Assembly: GCF_000801105.2 (NCBI RefSeq)
Contig: NC_079514.1
Coordinates: 24,096,293-24,160,292, forward strand
DNA: 64,000 bases
Direction of reading: 5' to 3'
From: Raphanus sativus
Lineage: Eukaryota > Streptophyta > Magnoliopsida > Brassicales > Brassicaceae
Shown: one piece after another, positions 21,675-32,447 of the stretch
How positions within the stretch are numbered: the first letter of the stretch is position 1
Layout of the letters: each line of letters starts with the position of its first letter
The notes under the pieces: model-generated
The model's database searches: none
The model's input: only the letters and a program-made list of their open reading frames with translations
What the model was told of the DNA's origin: nothing
Translations under genes and position numbers: made by a program

Positions 21675-23667
21675 TGTGGGAACCAAAATTCGCACTGTCG
21701 ATTTTGATTAAGTAAAACGGAGGAAAGCTAAGTAAACCTAACTTTCCCTGAAGGTCCGGATTCTCTGCGACAACCAACGACAAGTGATCAAATAAATGCG
21801 GAAAGATTTTATTGAGATTTGGGACTGGACCTTAAGGAAGGCTGCCTACGTACCCCTTTCGAGGATCAAGTCGGACGTAGTTCAGTTGGAAGGGTTTGAA
21901 CAAGAGATCGAACTGCCTGGCGGAGTTCGTCTAGTACGAGCGTTAGTCATAGAAACAGGCATGTCGAGAATAATGCCTGGGGTTTCTATGTGCGGAACTC
22001 TAAGTAAAAGGATTGCTAGATCCTTCCGAGAGAGACAGGAGCCTGCGGACAAGATGAAAATAGAACGAGAGGCGGCCGGACGTTCTAGGTCCTACCTTGC
22101 TAGTCTACCGCCTAAATTCTAAGTTCTTAACCTAACAGGAGCTCTCTAGGTCTCCAATCTCGGATTTCTCTCTCTCTTAATGATTTTCGCTCTGCCTTTC
22201 CTCCTCTCCCAAAGCTCCTTCATATACTCCTCTTATGACGGTCTATTCTCCTTTTGGGCCGCGAAGCGGGCTTTTTCCATTTTCGTCGGCCTTCATGTTT
22301 ATCGGGAAACTTGACATTTATCTTCGGGAAACTTGACATTTATCCTTCTGGAAATTTAGCATTTATCTTGTTATGTGAAGATAAACGTAAATCGTCGTAT
22401 CTATCTCAGACAATCGTAAGCGGACTGTCCGATCGCGTTTGGTCCCTTTCGGGCCGTTTCTAGGACTTCCGTTGTTTTCTACGATTTCTTCGGAAGATCT
22501 TCAATCCTTCGTAGAGTTGAGATGAGTGGTGTCTTAAGATAACCATCACTGTTTCGCACGAAGAATTTAAGATCTTCCTTCCCGTTGATATCTTACGAGT
22601 TTCCGAAGTGTTTCCGACGATCTTAGTTTGGAGTAAGAGCGGGAGTTTGGTACGCGGAATCTCAACGATTCGTTCCGCGAAAAACTTGGGAAAGACCCAA
22701 AGTACAGACTTCTGACGGCCGGGGCCTAGAACTTATGCACGGAAGCTTGTCATCCGACGACCCGAGCCAGCACGGGGCTAGCCGCCCGCGGCCATGGCCA
22801 GTACGGGCGCTAGCCGCCGGCGGCCACGGCCAGCACGGGGCTAGCCGCCCGGCGGCCACGGCCAGCACGGGCGCTAGCCGCCGGCGGCCACGGCCAGCAC
22901 GGGCGCTAGCCGCCGGCGGCCACGGCCAGCACGGGCGCTAGCCGCCGGCGGCCACGGCCAGCACGGGGCTAGCCCCCGGCGTCCACGGCCAGCACGGGCG
23001 CTAGCCGCCGGCGGCCACGGCCAGCGCGGGGCTAGCCGCCTGGCGGCCACGGCCAGCACGGGGGCTAGCCGCCCGGCGGCTACAGACCAGCACGTGCGTC
23101 TCGACGAGGGCTTCGATTTGATATGTTGATCGTTTTCTGGGTCCTCACGGATTGAGAGAACGGGCTCTTTGAAGTTTCCCGGCGGCCAGGACCAGCACGG
23201 GGGCTAGCCGCCCGGCGGCCAGGACCAGCACGGGGGCTAGCCGCCGCCGGCCAGGACCAGCACGTGCGTCTCGACGAGGGCTTCGATTTGATATCTTGAT
23301 CGTTCTCTGGGTCCTCACGGTTTGAGAGAACGGGCTCTTTGAAGTTTCAAGGCGGATTCCTTGTCGTTCGGCCTATCCAAACTTAGATCACTTCCCGTTT
23401 CTTCCGTATACTTTCGTATGATCGTGTCATCTCAGCTACGGACCTAATGTCTCTCGGTTCTTCTTGATTGTATCATCAAAGTTTTACGACTAAATCTGAG
23501 TTGGTTTTCTCGTAAAGTTTATCGTGTAAAACTAGAACGATCGACTTTAACATAGGTTTTTTAAGCTGTACGACTTGTTTTGCTTTCGACGCTTGTTTTA
23601 TGGAAAGTCCGCGTGTGATAAATATATTTAGCCGTTGATTTCGAGATAAACGTTTTTGACCCCAACA
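21675..23667 (-). repeat. TE3 5' LTR (right copy)
   Basis: Nearly identical to the left LTR outside the GC array, which is shorter here (about 22765-23090). It is adjacent to the PBS. Confidence 0.9.
22765..23090. repeat. GC-rich minisatellite in the TE3 right LTR
   Basis: About ten copies of the same roughly 31-bp unit as in the left LTR. Confidence 0.9.
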
Positions 23668-23672
23668 AAGGC

Positions 23673-24425
23673 CACCTGAAAAGGAGACAGATTCGCCACC
23701 TCCAGCTCCCAAGAAAAGAGTCGATATGATTCTTGGAAAAATTCCCCCAAGGAAAAAGCCTACAAATCGAGACTCTCTTGAGCAAACCGTCACCTCAATC
23801 GAGCCCCGACTCGAGGGTGGGCTGTATCCTTGGAGGATCCGATATATGTCAAGACTCCGTTAATTCTATTAAAAATCACGTACGGAAGGCTGTGTCAAAC
23901 ACTAGACCTAAGCCTCCTAACCCCGAGTCCAACACTAAGATATCTTTCTGGGAGAGTGAGACGTCATACCTTGACAGGCCTCACGATGATGCCCTGAACG
24001 TCACCCTGAATATCGCAGGATACGAGGTGCCTAAACTTATGATAGACACAGGAAGCTCTGTTGACCTTATTTTCTACAACACCTTGATAGGGATGGAAAT
24101 AGACGACTACAAAATTATTGGCCAAAAATCTAATCTCGTAGGCTTTTCCGGAGAAACAGCTACCTCATTGAGAACTATCAAACTCCCAATCATAGCTGGC
24201 GGAATAATGAAAATGACCAATTTAGTAGTCATCGACAGACATTCCCCGTTCCATGCGAGCCTAGGAAGACCTTGGATCCATAAGATGAAAGCAGTAGCCT
24301 CAACTTATCATCAATGCGTGAAATTCCCAACACCTGAAGGAATAACCACGGTACATGGTAGCCAGAAGATCTCTAGGATCTGTTACCTGGGAGGATTTGA
24401 AATCCTCAAAAAATCCCCCCAATAG
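23673..24425 (+). pseudogene. TE2 copy 1 protease
   Basis: Continuation of gag-pro after the TE3 insertion. A 1-bp insertion near 23740 (an extra A against copy 2) shifts the frame, and the main ORF opens after it. The active site reads KLMIDTGSSVDLIFYNTL, and a SLGRPWIHKMKAV segment follows. The frame ends with CAA TAG CAA TTA (TAG at 24423-24425). In copy 2 the same stop is present in the same context, so it is probably native rather than a mutation. Confidence 0.8.
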
Positions 24426-24434
24426 CAATTACAG
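24420..24434 (+). promoter_or_regulatory. Candidate stop-codon readthrough signal, TE2 copy 1
   Basis: CAATAGCAATTACAG spans the gag-pro stop. It matches the leaky stop context of tobamoviruses (UAG followed by CARYYA) exactly, and the frame after it leads directly into pol. The same string occurs in copy 2 (35133-35147) and a near copy in TE1 (7936-7950). Function is inferred. Confidence 0.7.
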
Positions 24435-27400
24435 ATCCAGGAGTGTCGTGAGATGCAACAAAATATTCGAGGTCCCCCTAGGAACCTCACCGAAAAAGTT
24501 TGCATCGACGACTCAAATCCTGAAAGACAGGTAAGCATCGGATCTGAGCTACCTCTTGAGACAAAAAAGGAGCTCATTGACTTCCTAAAAAGCAATGTCA
24601 AAACTTTGCATGGACCAACAATGACATGAAAGGTATAGATCCGAATGTTACCACCAATAAACTTAGAGTAGACCCCACTTTCAAACCGATCAAACAAAAA
24701 CGTCGCAAGCTGGGCCTCGAAAAGGCTCAAGATGCTAACGACGAAGTTGACCGACTTACGAAAGCTGGGTCCATTCGAGAGGTGCACTACCCTGACTGGT
24801 TAGCTAACCCGGTAGTTGTAAAAAAAAAATGGAAAATGGAGAATCTGTGTAGATTTCACTGACCTAAACAAGGGTTGTCCCAAAGACAGTTTCCCGTTAC
24901 CTCACATCGACTGCCTGGTTGAAGCAACAACTGGCCATCGACTCATGTCCTTCAAGGACGCTTTCTCAGGGTACAACCAAATCATGATGGATCCTGAGGA
25001 TCAAGAAAAAACTGCATTCATAACCGAACGAGGAACCTATTGCTACAAGGTCATGCCATTCGGGTTAAAGAACACAAGAGCAACTTAATAGAGGCTAGTG
25101 AATAAGATGTTTCCTGGACAACTCGGAAAAACTATGGAGGTCTATATTGACGATATGCTAATCAAGTCCTCAGCTGGAGAAGACCATATCTCCCACTTTA
25201 GGGAATGCTTCGATATCCTTAACAAATACGATATGAAGCTCAATCCCGCTAAATGTACCTTCGGGGTACCCTCAGGCGAGTTCATCGGCTACCTCGTAAC
25301 CGAAAGAGGCATTGAAGCCAACCCGCAGCAGATAGCGACCTTCCTGGAAATGTCGTCACCTAAGACAACCAGAGAGGTACAGAGATTGACTGGACGAATC
25401 ACAGCATTAAATCGATTCATATCCAGATCCACCGATAAGTGCCTCCCATTCTATAAACTTCTAAAAAATAATAAGAAGTTTTTATGGGACGAGAAATGTG
25501 AGGAAGCCTTCAAGCAATTGAAAGCTTACCTCTCCGAGCCTTTGATCCTGTCCAAACCAGTAATAGGAGAGCCACTGTATCTGTACCTCGCCGTATCAAC
25601 CGCTGCAGTTAGCGGTGTGCTGGTACGAGAGGAACAAAACGAACAGAGACCTGTATATTACACTAGCAAGAGTCTGATAGACGCCGAAACAAGGTACCCT
25701 ACTATGGAAAAGTTAGCGCTAGCGGTCGTAACAGCTGCCAGGAAATTACGACCCTACTTCCAATCGCACTCGATCATCGTAATGACTTCACAACCATTAC
25801 GAATGATATTGGACAGTCCCAGCCAGTCAGGACGATTGGCTAAATGGGCCATAGAGCTCAGTGAATATGACATCGAGTACAGACCTCGAGCAGCAGCAAA
25901 GGCTCAGGTCCTTGCCGATTTTATCATGGAGCTAGCATCTGAGCAATTAGACTCGGAAATGGAAGCTCCGAAGTGGAGCCTGTATGTCGACGGAGCCTCG
26001 TCAAAACAAGGCTCCGGTGTCGGGCTAAGGCTGACTTCTTCAGCTGGAGAAACCATCGAGCAGTCCTATAGGCTCGGATTCAGCGCCTCAAACAATGAGG
26101 CTGAATATGAAGCACTAATCGCAGGGTTGAAACTCGCCCTAAGCCTCGGAATTCGAGAGCTAAACGCCTATAGTGATTCACAGCTAGTGGCTAGCCAGTT
26201 TCACGGAGAATACGAAACGAGAGACGAAAGAATGGGGGCATATCTCGAAGTCGTCCAGAACCTCACTAGGCAGTTCAACAAGTTCGAGCTAACAAGGATC
26301 CCACGAGGAGAGAACTCCTCAGCAGATGCGTTGGCTGCTTTAGCCTCCACATCAGACCCCCTCGTAAAACGGATCATACCCGTAGAAGGAATCGAAAAGC
26401 CAAGTATCGACATAGCTACTAAAGCTGAGATAGATAGCAAGCCAAAAGAGCAAACCGAAGGTAACTACCCTGAAACGGTAGCTACCCAAGTTCTCACAAC
26501 ATTCTGGTTCCCAAAAGCCAAAATACGTAGCTTTAAAAAGCATACCTCCGGGAACACGATCCAAAACACGGAGAACAACGAAAAAAATGAAGGTATTCCC
26601 CTAAATTCAGACTCCCAGGAGCTAAATCCTACCTCCTGGGGCACCATCCAGACCTCGGACCCACTCGTCTGTAGAGTCAAAACCAGAAGTCGCCCAGCTC
26701 TCAAAAATTCATCTGGGGGCACCATCCAGACTCCGGAGAATAACGAGGAAATTGGAGATATTCCTCAGAATTCAGATTCCCTGGAGCCTAATCCTACGAA
26801 TATCTCCGGGGGCACCACGACACCAGGTCCCGAACAGGAACCTCCCTCGTCTCTTCATAACAAAGTTGTAGGGAGAGAGGACTGGAGAATACCAATCATG
26901 CAATACATCCTAGAGGGAAAGACTCCACCCAATAAATGGGAGGCTCGAAAACTCAAAGCATTGAGCGCAATATACTGCATAATAAATTCTGCCCTCCACA
27001 AACGAAGTGTTTCCGGACCTTACCTAAAATGCGTCCATGGCCTCGTTGCTATGAAAATCATGATGGAAATGCACGACGGCTCCTGTGGAAACCACGCCGG
27101 TGGCAGAGCTCTAGCTATCTGAATCAAAAGACAAGGCTATTTCTGGCCTACCATTATTGCAGACTGTGAGGTCTACTCTTCCTCATGCGACAAATACCAG
27201 AGGCATGCACCGATTATACACCAACCTGCGGAAAAACTATCCAACATATCCGCTCCTTACCCATTTATGAGGTGGTCCATGGACATCGTAGGACCACTAG
27301 TAGCGTCAGGAAGTGGAAAGAAGAAGCTACGCTTCCTCTTAGTCCTAACAGACTATTTCACGAAATGGATTGAGGCTGAAGATTTCCAACAAGTAACCAG

Positions 27401-28075
27401 ATTCGAGGTCGAACGATTTGTGTGGAATGACATCGTGTGCAGACACGGCGTCCCATACGAAATCGTGACTGATAATGGAGGACAATTCATATCTCACGAC
27501 TTCAAAGAATTTTGCGACAAATGGAATATCCGCCTCACCTTTTCAACACCTCGACGTCCTCAAGGAAACGGCCAGGCGGAGGCTGCTAACAAGTCAATTT
27601 TAGCAAACCTCAAGAAACGCCTCGGAACCCAGAAAGAACTCTGGTCAGAAAAGTTACCCGAAGTACTATGGGCATGTCGAACCACCCCACGAAAGGCTAT
27701 AGAAGAAATCCCTTTCTCCTTAGCCTACGAGATGGAAGCTGTCGTCCCAGCCAGAACCACTGCTGGTAGCCTCCGCCGGGAACTCTGTACGTCCGATCCT
27801 GCAGCTAATGACCAGCTCCTAACGGACAGCCTCGATCTAATCGAGGAAAGACGAGACCGAGCCCTGCTTGGCATTCAAAACTATCAGCGAGCAATGGCAC
27901 GACATTACAACTCCAAAGTCAGGCCCCGACAATTCGCTGTAGGTGACCTAGTACTTAGGAAAGTTTTCGAAGGAACCAAGGAGCCGGATGCTAGGAAGTT
28001 AGGAACCAATTGGGAGGGTCCTTACCGGATTATCCATGTGGTACGACCTGGCGTCTACAAGCTCCAGAAGGTGTG
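24426..28075 (+). pseudogene. TE2 copy 1 pol (RT, dual RNase H, integrase)
   Basis: Pol frame downstream of the TAG. Compared with copy 2 it has a 1-bp deletion near 24605, an indel near 24825, a nonsense change near 25086 and a TGA near 27121. The longest open part is 25098-27122. RT shows VYIDDMLIKS (YIDD at 25143-25154). Gypsy RNase H is followed by the archaeal-type RNase H (YVDGASSKQGSGVGL, NNEAEYEALIAGL). A repetitive linker precedes the integrase. HHCC (HDGSCGNHAGGR, CDKYQRHAP with one Cys lost) and DDE residues (MDIVGP, VTDNGGQF, GQAEAANK) are visible in 27267-28075. Confidence 0.85.
26540..26850 (+). repeat. Repeated linker between RNase H and integrase
   Basis: Imperfect direct repeats encode GTIQTPENNEEIGDIPQNSD-like segments two to three times, separated by GGGGGCACCATCCAGAC-type DNA words. 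Copy 2 has the same structure at about 37265-37550. No domain is recognised in the repeat. Confidence 0.6.
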
Positions 28076-28369
28076 AACCGGGGTACCTGAAATCAGATCG
28101 TGGAACGCCACGAATCTCAAGAGATACTATCATTAGGTACCTAAATTTCTCGAACTACGTTAGGCTTGATCCCTTGACTGGGTACGTAGGCAACTCTGTC
28201 ATGAGGGCAGCCCCAACCTCATTTCAACACTCTGTTCACCATGACCAAAGGGGGCATATGTGTGATTAAAATCACATAGCCCAAGCATCAATTGTACGAT
28301 TATTATGATACCATGTATTCCATTATCAATAAAACAATTACCCTCGATATCTAGACTCTTTAACAATTC

Positions 28370-28900
28370 AGGTCCCTATAAACACGGACCTAAGGTCTTA
28401 AAACCCTTCGGATCAACTCAGGTCTCCAAGCACCTGGACCTAAGGTCTTAAAATCCTTAGTAATCTCGAAGGTCTTAAAATCCTTCAAACGAAATCAAAT
28501 TTGATAAACCTAAACCTAAGGTCTTAAAATCCTTAGAAACCACCAAGGTCTTAAAATCCTTCAAACAAAGTCAGGTCCCCACGGACCTAACCTAAAGTCT
28601 TAAAATCTTTATCAAACCTCAAACGGTCTTGAAATCCTAAGCAAACTTCAATGGGTCTTAAAATCCCATAAACAAATTCAGATTCCCATGAACCCCCTCC
28701 AAAGGTCTTAAAATCCTTAACAAACTTCAATGGGTCTTAAAATCCCACAAACGAATTCAGGTTCCCATGAACCCCCTCCAAGGTCTTAAAAACCCTTAAG
28801 CAAATTTCAGAAGGTCTCAAAATCTCCTAACACGAATTCAGGTTCCCATGAACCACTCTCAAAAGAAAATCTCAAACCAAATTCAGGTTCCTAAAAACCT
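28370..28900 (+). repeat. Degenerate GGTCTTAAAATCCTTA repeats, copy 1
   Basis: More than ten variants of GGTCTTAAAATCCTTA alternate with AATTCAGGTTCCCATGAACC-type words. The AAGG...CCTT ends make each core partly palindromic. They lie downstream of integrase and are conserved in copy 2. Role unknown. Confidence 0.7.
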
Positions 28901-29308
28901 TGAGCTAATCTCGATATATCAGGAATTCCTCTTAAGGAGCCTCAGAATCAGATACAATCAAAGTCCTCAAGACCTGTTGTTAAGATCCGAGACCTAATTC
29001 TGGAAAGTCATTAGACTTCATGCCTAACGACCACAATACATGTTACATCGGAATTATTACTTGATAAACTCGAAGAAACGATTAAGATGAGTCGAGTGAC
29101 TTAGAATAAAATAGTCAAATGACTTAGAACGAAAATCAAATAAAACTGAGACTTGAAGGTTTAAAAGCCTCCTCAGGCTAGCAAAGGTTCAAAAGATCCT
29201 AATGCAAACAAAGGTTTAAAAGCCTCCTCAGGCTATAAGTCTTAGAAGCAAACGAAATAAAAGCCCATTGGGCAGAAATACTAAAAGCACACGAAAGAGC
29301 CTCAGCTC

Positions 29309-31717
29309 TTAAACTTCCTTATCACCTGACCTCTTCTCAGCTCCCTTATCGACTGGTTCATCTTCCTTGTCAGGAACTTCTTCCTCCATTTCCTTGTCGT
29401 AATCTCCTGGGGTGGCTTCAACTGGGGCTGAGTAAGAACCCACCAAGCCTAAGTTAGAACCGTACTCTCCAGAATAGGAGAGATTAAACATATTGATCTC
29501 GAAAGTACCTGAGCTCTCAGAGAGTTGAGGAAGAGGGAGCTTGCTGATCGAGAAGTCTGAGACTTGCGCCTTTTTGTACGCAGCAGCCGCCTCCGGCATC
29601 ATAGCCATCAAGCGATTGTACTCATCTTCAGCACTCTTGATATCATTGTTTAGCATATCCTTCAGGAGCTCGGTATTAGCCTGAAGCTCTTGAGCGTAAA
29701 TCAGAAGATCGACTTCATCCTTCTTCTTGGAGAACTTCTCCTTGACGGAAACCAAGACCTTGTTGTAAGCGTCAGCTACCTCCCTCTTTCATCTCCTAAT
29801 GGCTAGCTTGACCTCAGCTTCCTTGTTCCTCTCTTTGTCTTGAGACGAAGTAATCAGCTCCTTGACCTGATACTCAGCTATCTTCCGAGCAGACTCCAAC
29901 TCAGTGATCTTCCTACCCTTCACCTGGATATCCATCGCTTGACTCTCAATCTTCCCTTGCTGAAGGTCGGCCTTGGAGCCAAGTCTCTTGACCTCAGCTT
30001 GAAGTTCAGAGACCTGAACCCGAGCCTGGTCAAGCTCCGTCTTGGTATCTTTGACTATCTCAGTAACCTGAGCTAACTCTCCAGCATTGGTGGCATTATG
30101 CATAGCATCCTCGAATTTCAATTGAGCTCTGTTAACAGCTCCAGCCAGCTACAAAAAACGAAAACGATAACTTAATAAACGTCTTCCAAAGAAGATCAAG
30201 TTAAAAGACTAAAAGAAAAACCATACCTGACCCATGCAATGGGCAATCTCTACGTACTCCTCTTTGTTCATGAGATTGGCGATCGAGGGGAGGGCGCACC
30301 CGGTTCTCTTCATGTGCCTCATCAGCGTAGCCAAACCCCACGAGTCATCCAAGACCGATCCAGGTTTCGAGTGAGTGAAGTTCCAGCCAACGGTTCCTCC
30401 TCTAGAAGATGAGGAGGAAGACCTGGAAGGTCTGTCAACCTGGTCGGTCCTGGACCTCTTGCTCCTTGGAGGCTCAAAATCATGAGTATCCTTCATCACT
30501 TGTGGATCAGCTTTCGTCTCCGGGACCTCGGAGTGAGGAACAACTTCCTGAACTCTAGGCTCGGAGCAACTGGCATCTTTAACAGGAGCAGAGCCTCCAT
30601 CATCAAGGACTTCCTTCACAGAGTTGAGGAAGGATCCTCCTTGATTCTTGTCGCTTCCTCGAGAGGAGCTGGCAGCTTTGGTTAATTTACCCCTGGAACG
30701 GAACGAGGGCTGGATAGGCATCTTGTGTGACTGAGTCTTCTCTGAGGTACTAGCTTCCGACGAAACTGACACTACCGATTCACCTTCGGAAACTAAATCA
30801 AAAAGAGAATCCTTAATCTCAAAAGACAAATTCGAGCATTAAAAATTTGAAATCAATGAAAGAAGGTTACCTTCTAAACCATCAACCGTGACTGAATCAG
30901 GAAAGGAAGCCTTGTATCGATCAGGGAACCTAGCTGATCCAATTCTCGTGGTAGTGTAAGCTCCCCAGGTATTAGGGCTGTGTTGCAGCTTCCTACAGAG
31001 AGCTCTGGTGAGTTTACCGGATAACTTTACAGGGTCCTTAATCTCTGCAAGAAAAATAAAAGGGCTTAGCAAATCACGATAAGCAAAAGTAAACAAGCAA
31101 ATACATCCCTAAAATCCTAACCAGATATTTCAGACCAAGAGGTCCTGAGGGCTCGGCCTACAGGAACCGTCGAAGGGTCAATCTTGACATAGAAATATTT
31201 CTTCCACCAGTCATCATCACTGGCCGTGAACTTAAAAATGCCTAGCCCTGGACGACAGGGGAGATCATAGTTCCCGCTTCCACCCTCCTTGGTGGAGCTC
31301 TCCTTTATCAAGAAAAGACTCATCAGCTCGGTCAACCCTACGATAACTCCTTCCTTAGCCCTGGTGTTGAATCCGTTTACCACTCGGATAACCGAGGGGC
31401 AAAGTTGGGAAAGGGCTAGTTGATAGTGATCTAGGAGATCTAGCAAGAGGGTTGGAAGAGGGAACCTAAGATGACACTTGGAGATGTATTTCTCGTGAAT
31501 ACAGAACCAACCCTCCGGAACGGTTTCAGGGGTTTCATCATCAGTACAAGCTCTGGCTAAATCCTTCTTGCCGTGAGCTTGGACGACGAGGTTAACAACG
31601 TCCTGGCTCTTCAACAGCGAAGGACAGTGAGGTCCAGAGGAGGCACTCTTGCCATCTTTCTTCTTCATTCGCATGGAGACTCTCGCTCCAATTGAATCTT
31701 TAGCCTTCTTGCCATCT
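29309..31717 (-). pseudogene. Antisense multi-exon ORF with gypsy-type transposon domain, TE2 copy 1
   Basis: This gene runs opposite to gag-pol. Apparent exons are: up to 31122, 31044-30871, 30792-30227 and 30148-29309. The introns have GT...AG ends, and the frame stays open across each junction (donors GTTAGG, GTAACC, GTATGG; acceptors TTGCAG, ATTTAG, TTGTAG). The first exon encodes a segment (EGWFCIHEKYISKCHLRFPL and following) resembling the putative gypsy-type transposon family, Transposase_28. The middle is Ser-rich and basic. The last exon is coiled-coil. A TGA at 29789-29791 interrupts the last exon, and the 5' end is deleted near 31715. Confidence 0.65.
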
Positions 31718-31843
31718 AACTACAGCCGTCCGATTAAGCAAAGAATATCTATGGTTGAGATAACTGATAATCATTATCTCAACAAGAAGATCTAGGCTGG
31801 GCGGCTAGGTTTAGCTCCCGAGATAATAAATCGTCTTTCGAAA

Positions 31844-31855
31844 GCTGGGGGCAAC
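31844..31855 (+). other. PPT of TE2 copy 1
   Basis: GCTGGGGGCAAC abuts LTR 2. The same purine-rich tract, GTTGGGGGCAAC, abuts LTR 3 at 41836-41847. Confidence 0.65.
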
Positions 31856-32393
31856 TGTTGGACCCAAATATGGCCCGCTAGCTAATAGTAAATAACAAGA
31901 AATGATAACGGGCCACGATAGGCCCATCACAGATTAAATCCTTGAAAACAGCTAAGTCAGAGCTGGAGGCTGTGAGCTAAAGATGTTCACTAGAGAGGTC
32001 ACGGAAAGGAGGCAGCTCGTGGACGTATAAGTAGGCGCAGGACCCGGTCAAAAGGGAGCTGTTACAAATCCCTCAAATCACGGAGGGGATCTCGGAAACC
32101 AGTTGGTGACGATCCATCGGAGCCTGAGGCTATTTAAAGAGAAGGAAGACTAAAGAAGAGGGATATTCATTCAACCCTTATTCACACAAGACTCTTGAAA
32201 CATTCTCATTGTCTTTGTAACATTCTCATTATCTTTGTAATCATCAAAAGAACACCTTTTGTAACCATTCTTTACCAAAATCATCAATAAAATAATTCAT
32301 TCATTCTACAAGTTCTTACGGGATTCAGCCCACGTTATCTTTCCCTAATCTTAACCTGATCTAAAATCTAGGAGGTGAGTTTAATCCCTCACA
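31856..32393 (+). repeat. TE2 LTR 2 (shared middle LTR)
   Basis: Begins TGTTGGACCC and ends CCCTCACA; 538 bp. A polypurine-type tract (GCTGGGGGCAAC) directly precedes it and a PBS directly follows it, so it serves as 3' LTR for int1 and 5' LTR for int2. It has several private substitutions not in LTRs 1 and 3. Confidence 0.9.
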
Positions 32394-32394
32394 A

Positions 32395-32413
32395 TTGGCG
32401 CCGTCTGTGGGGA
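32395..32413 (+). other. PBS of TE2 copy 2
   Basis: TTGGCGCCGTCTGTGGGGA one base after LTR 2. Confidence 0.8.
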
Positions 32414-32447
32414 CGATAATCGAATCCCTTACTCTAAACACTTGAGG

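Larger units (their letters stand above)
14202..23667 (-). mobile_element. TE3: gag-less nonautonomous Tat-type element nested in TE2 gag
   Basis: A 9,466-bp insertion flanked by perfect AAGGC direct copies (14197-14201 and 23668-23672). It has LTRs of 2,408 bp (14202-16609) and 1,993 bp (21675-23667). The PBS lies inside the right LTR on the minus strand, so transcription would run leftward. The only coding sequence is a protease ORF; gag, RT, RNase H and integrase are missing. The LTR length difference comes mainly from copy number in a GC-rich tandem array. It would need proteins from another element to move. Confidence 0.9.

Noticed and set aside
31856..32393. Middle LTR as a solo LTR or separate insertion
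   Set aside because: It has a PPT on one side and a PBS on the other, with no target duplication around it.
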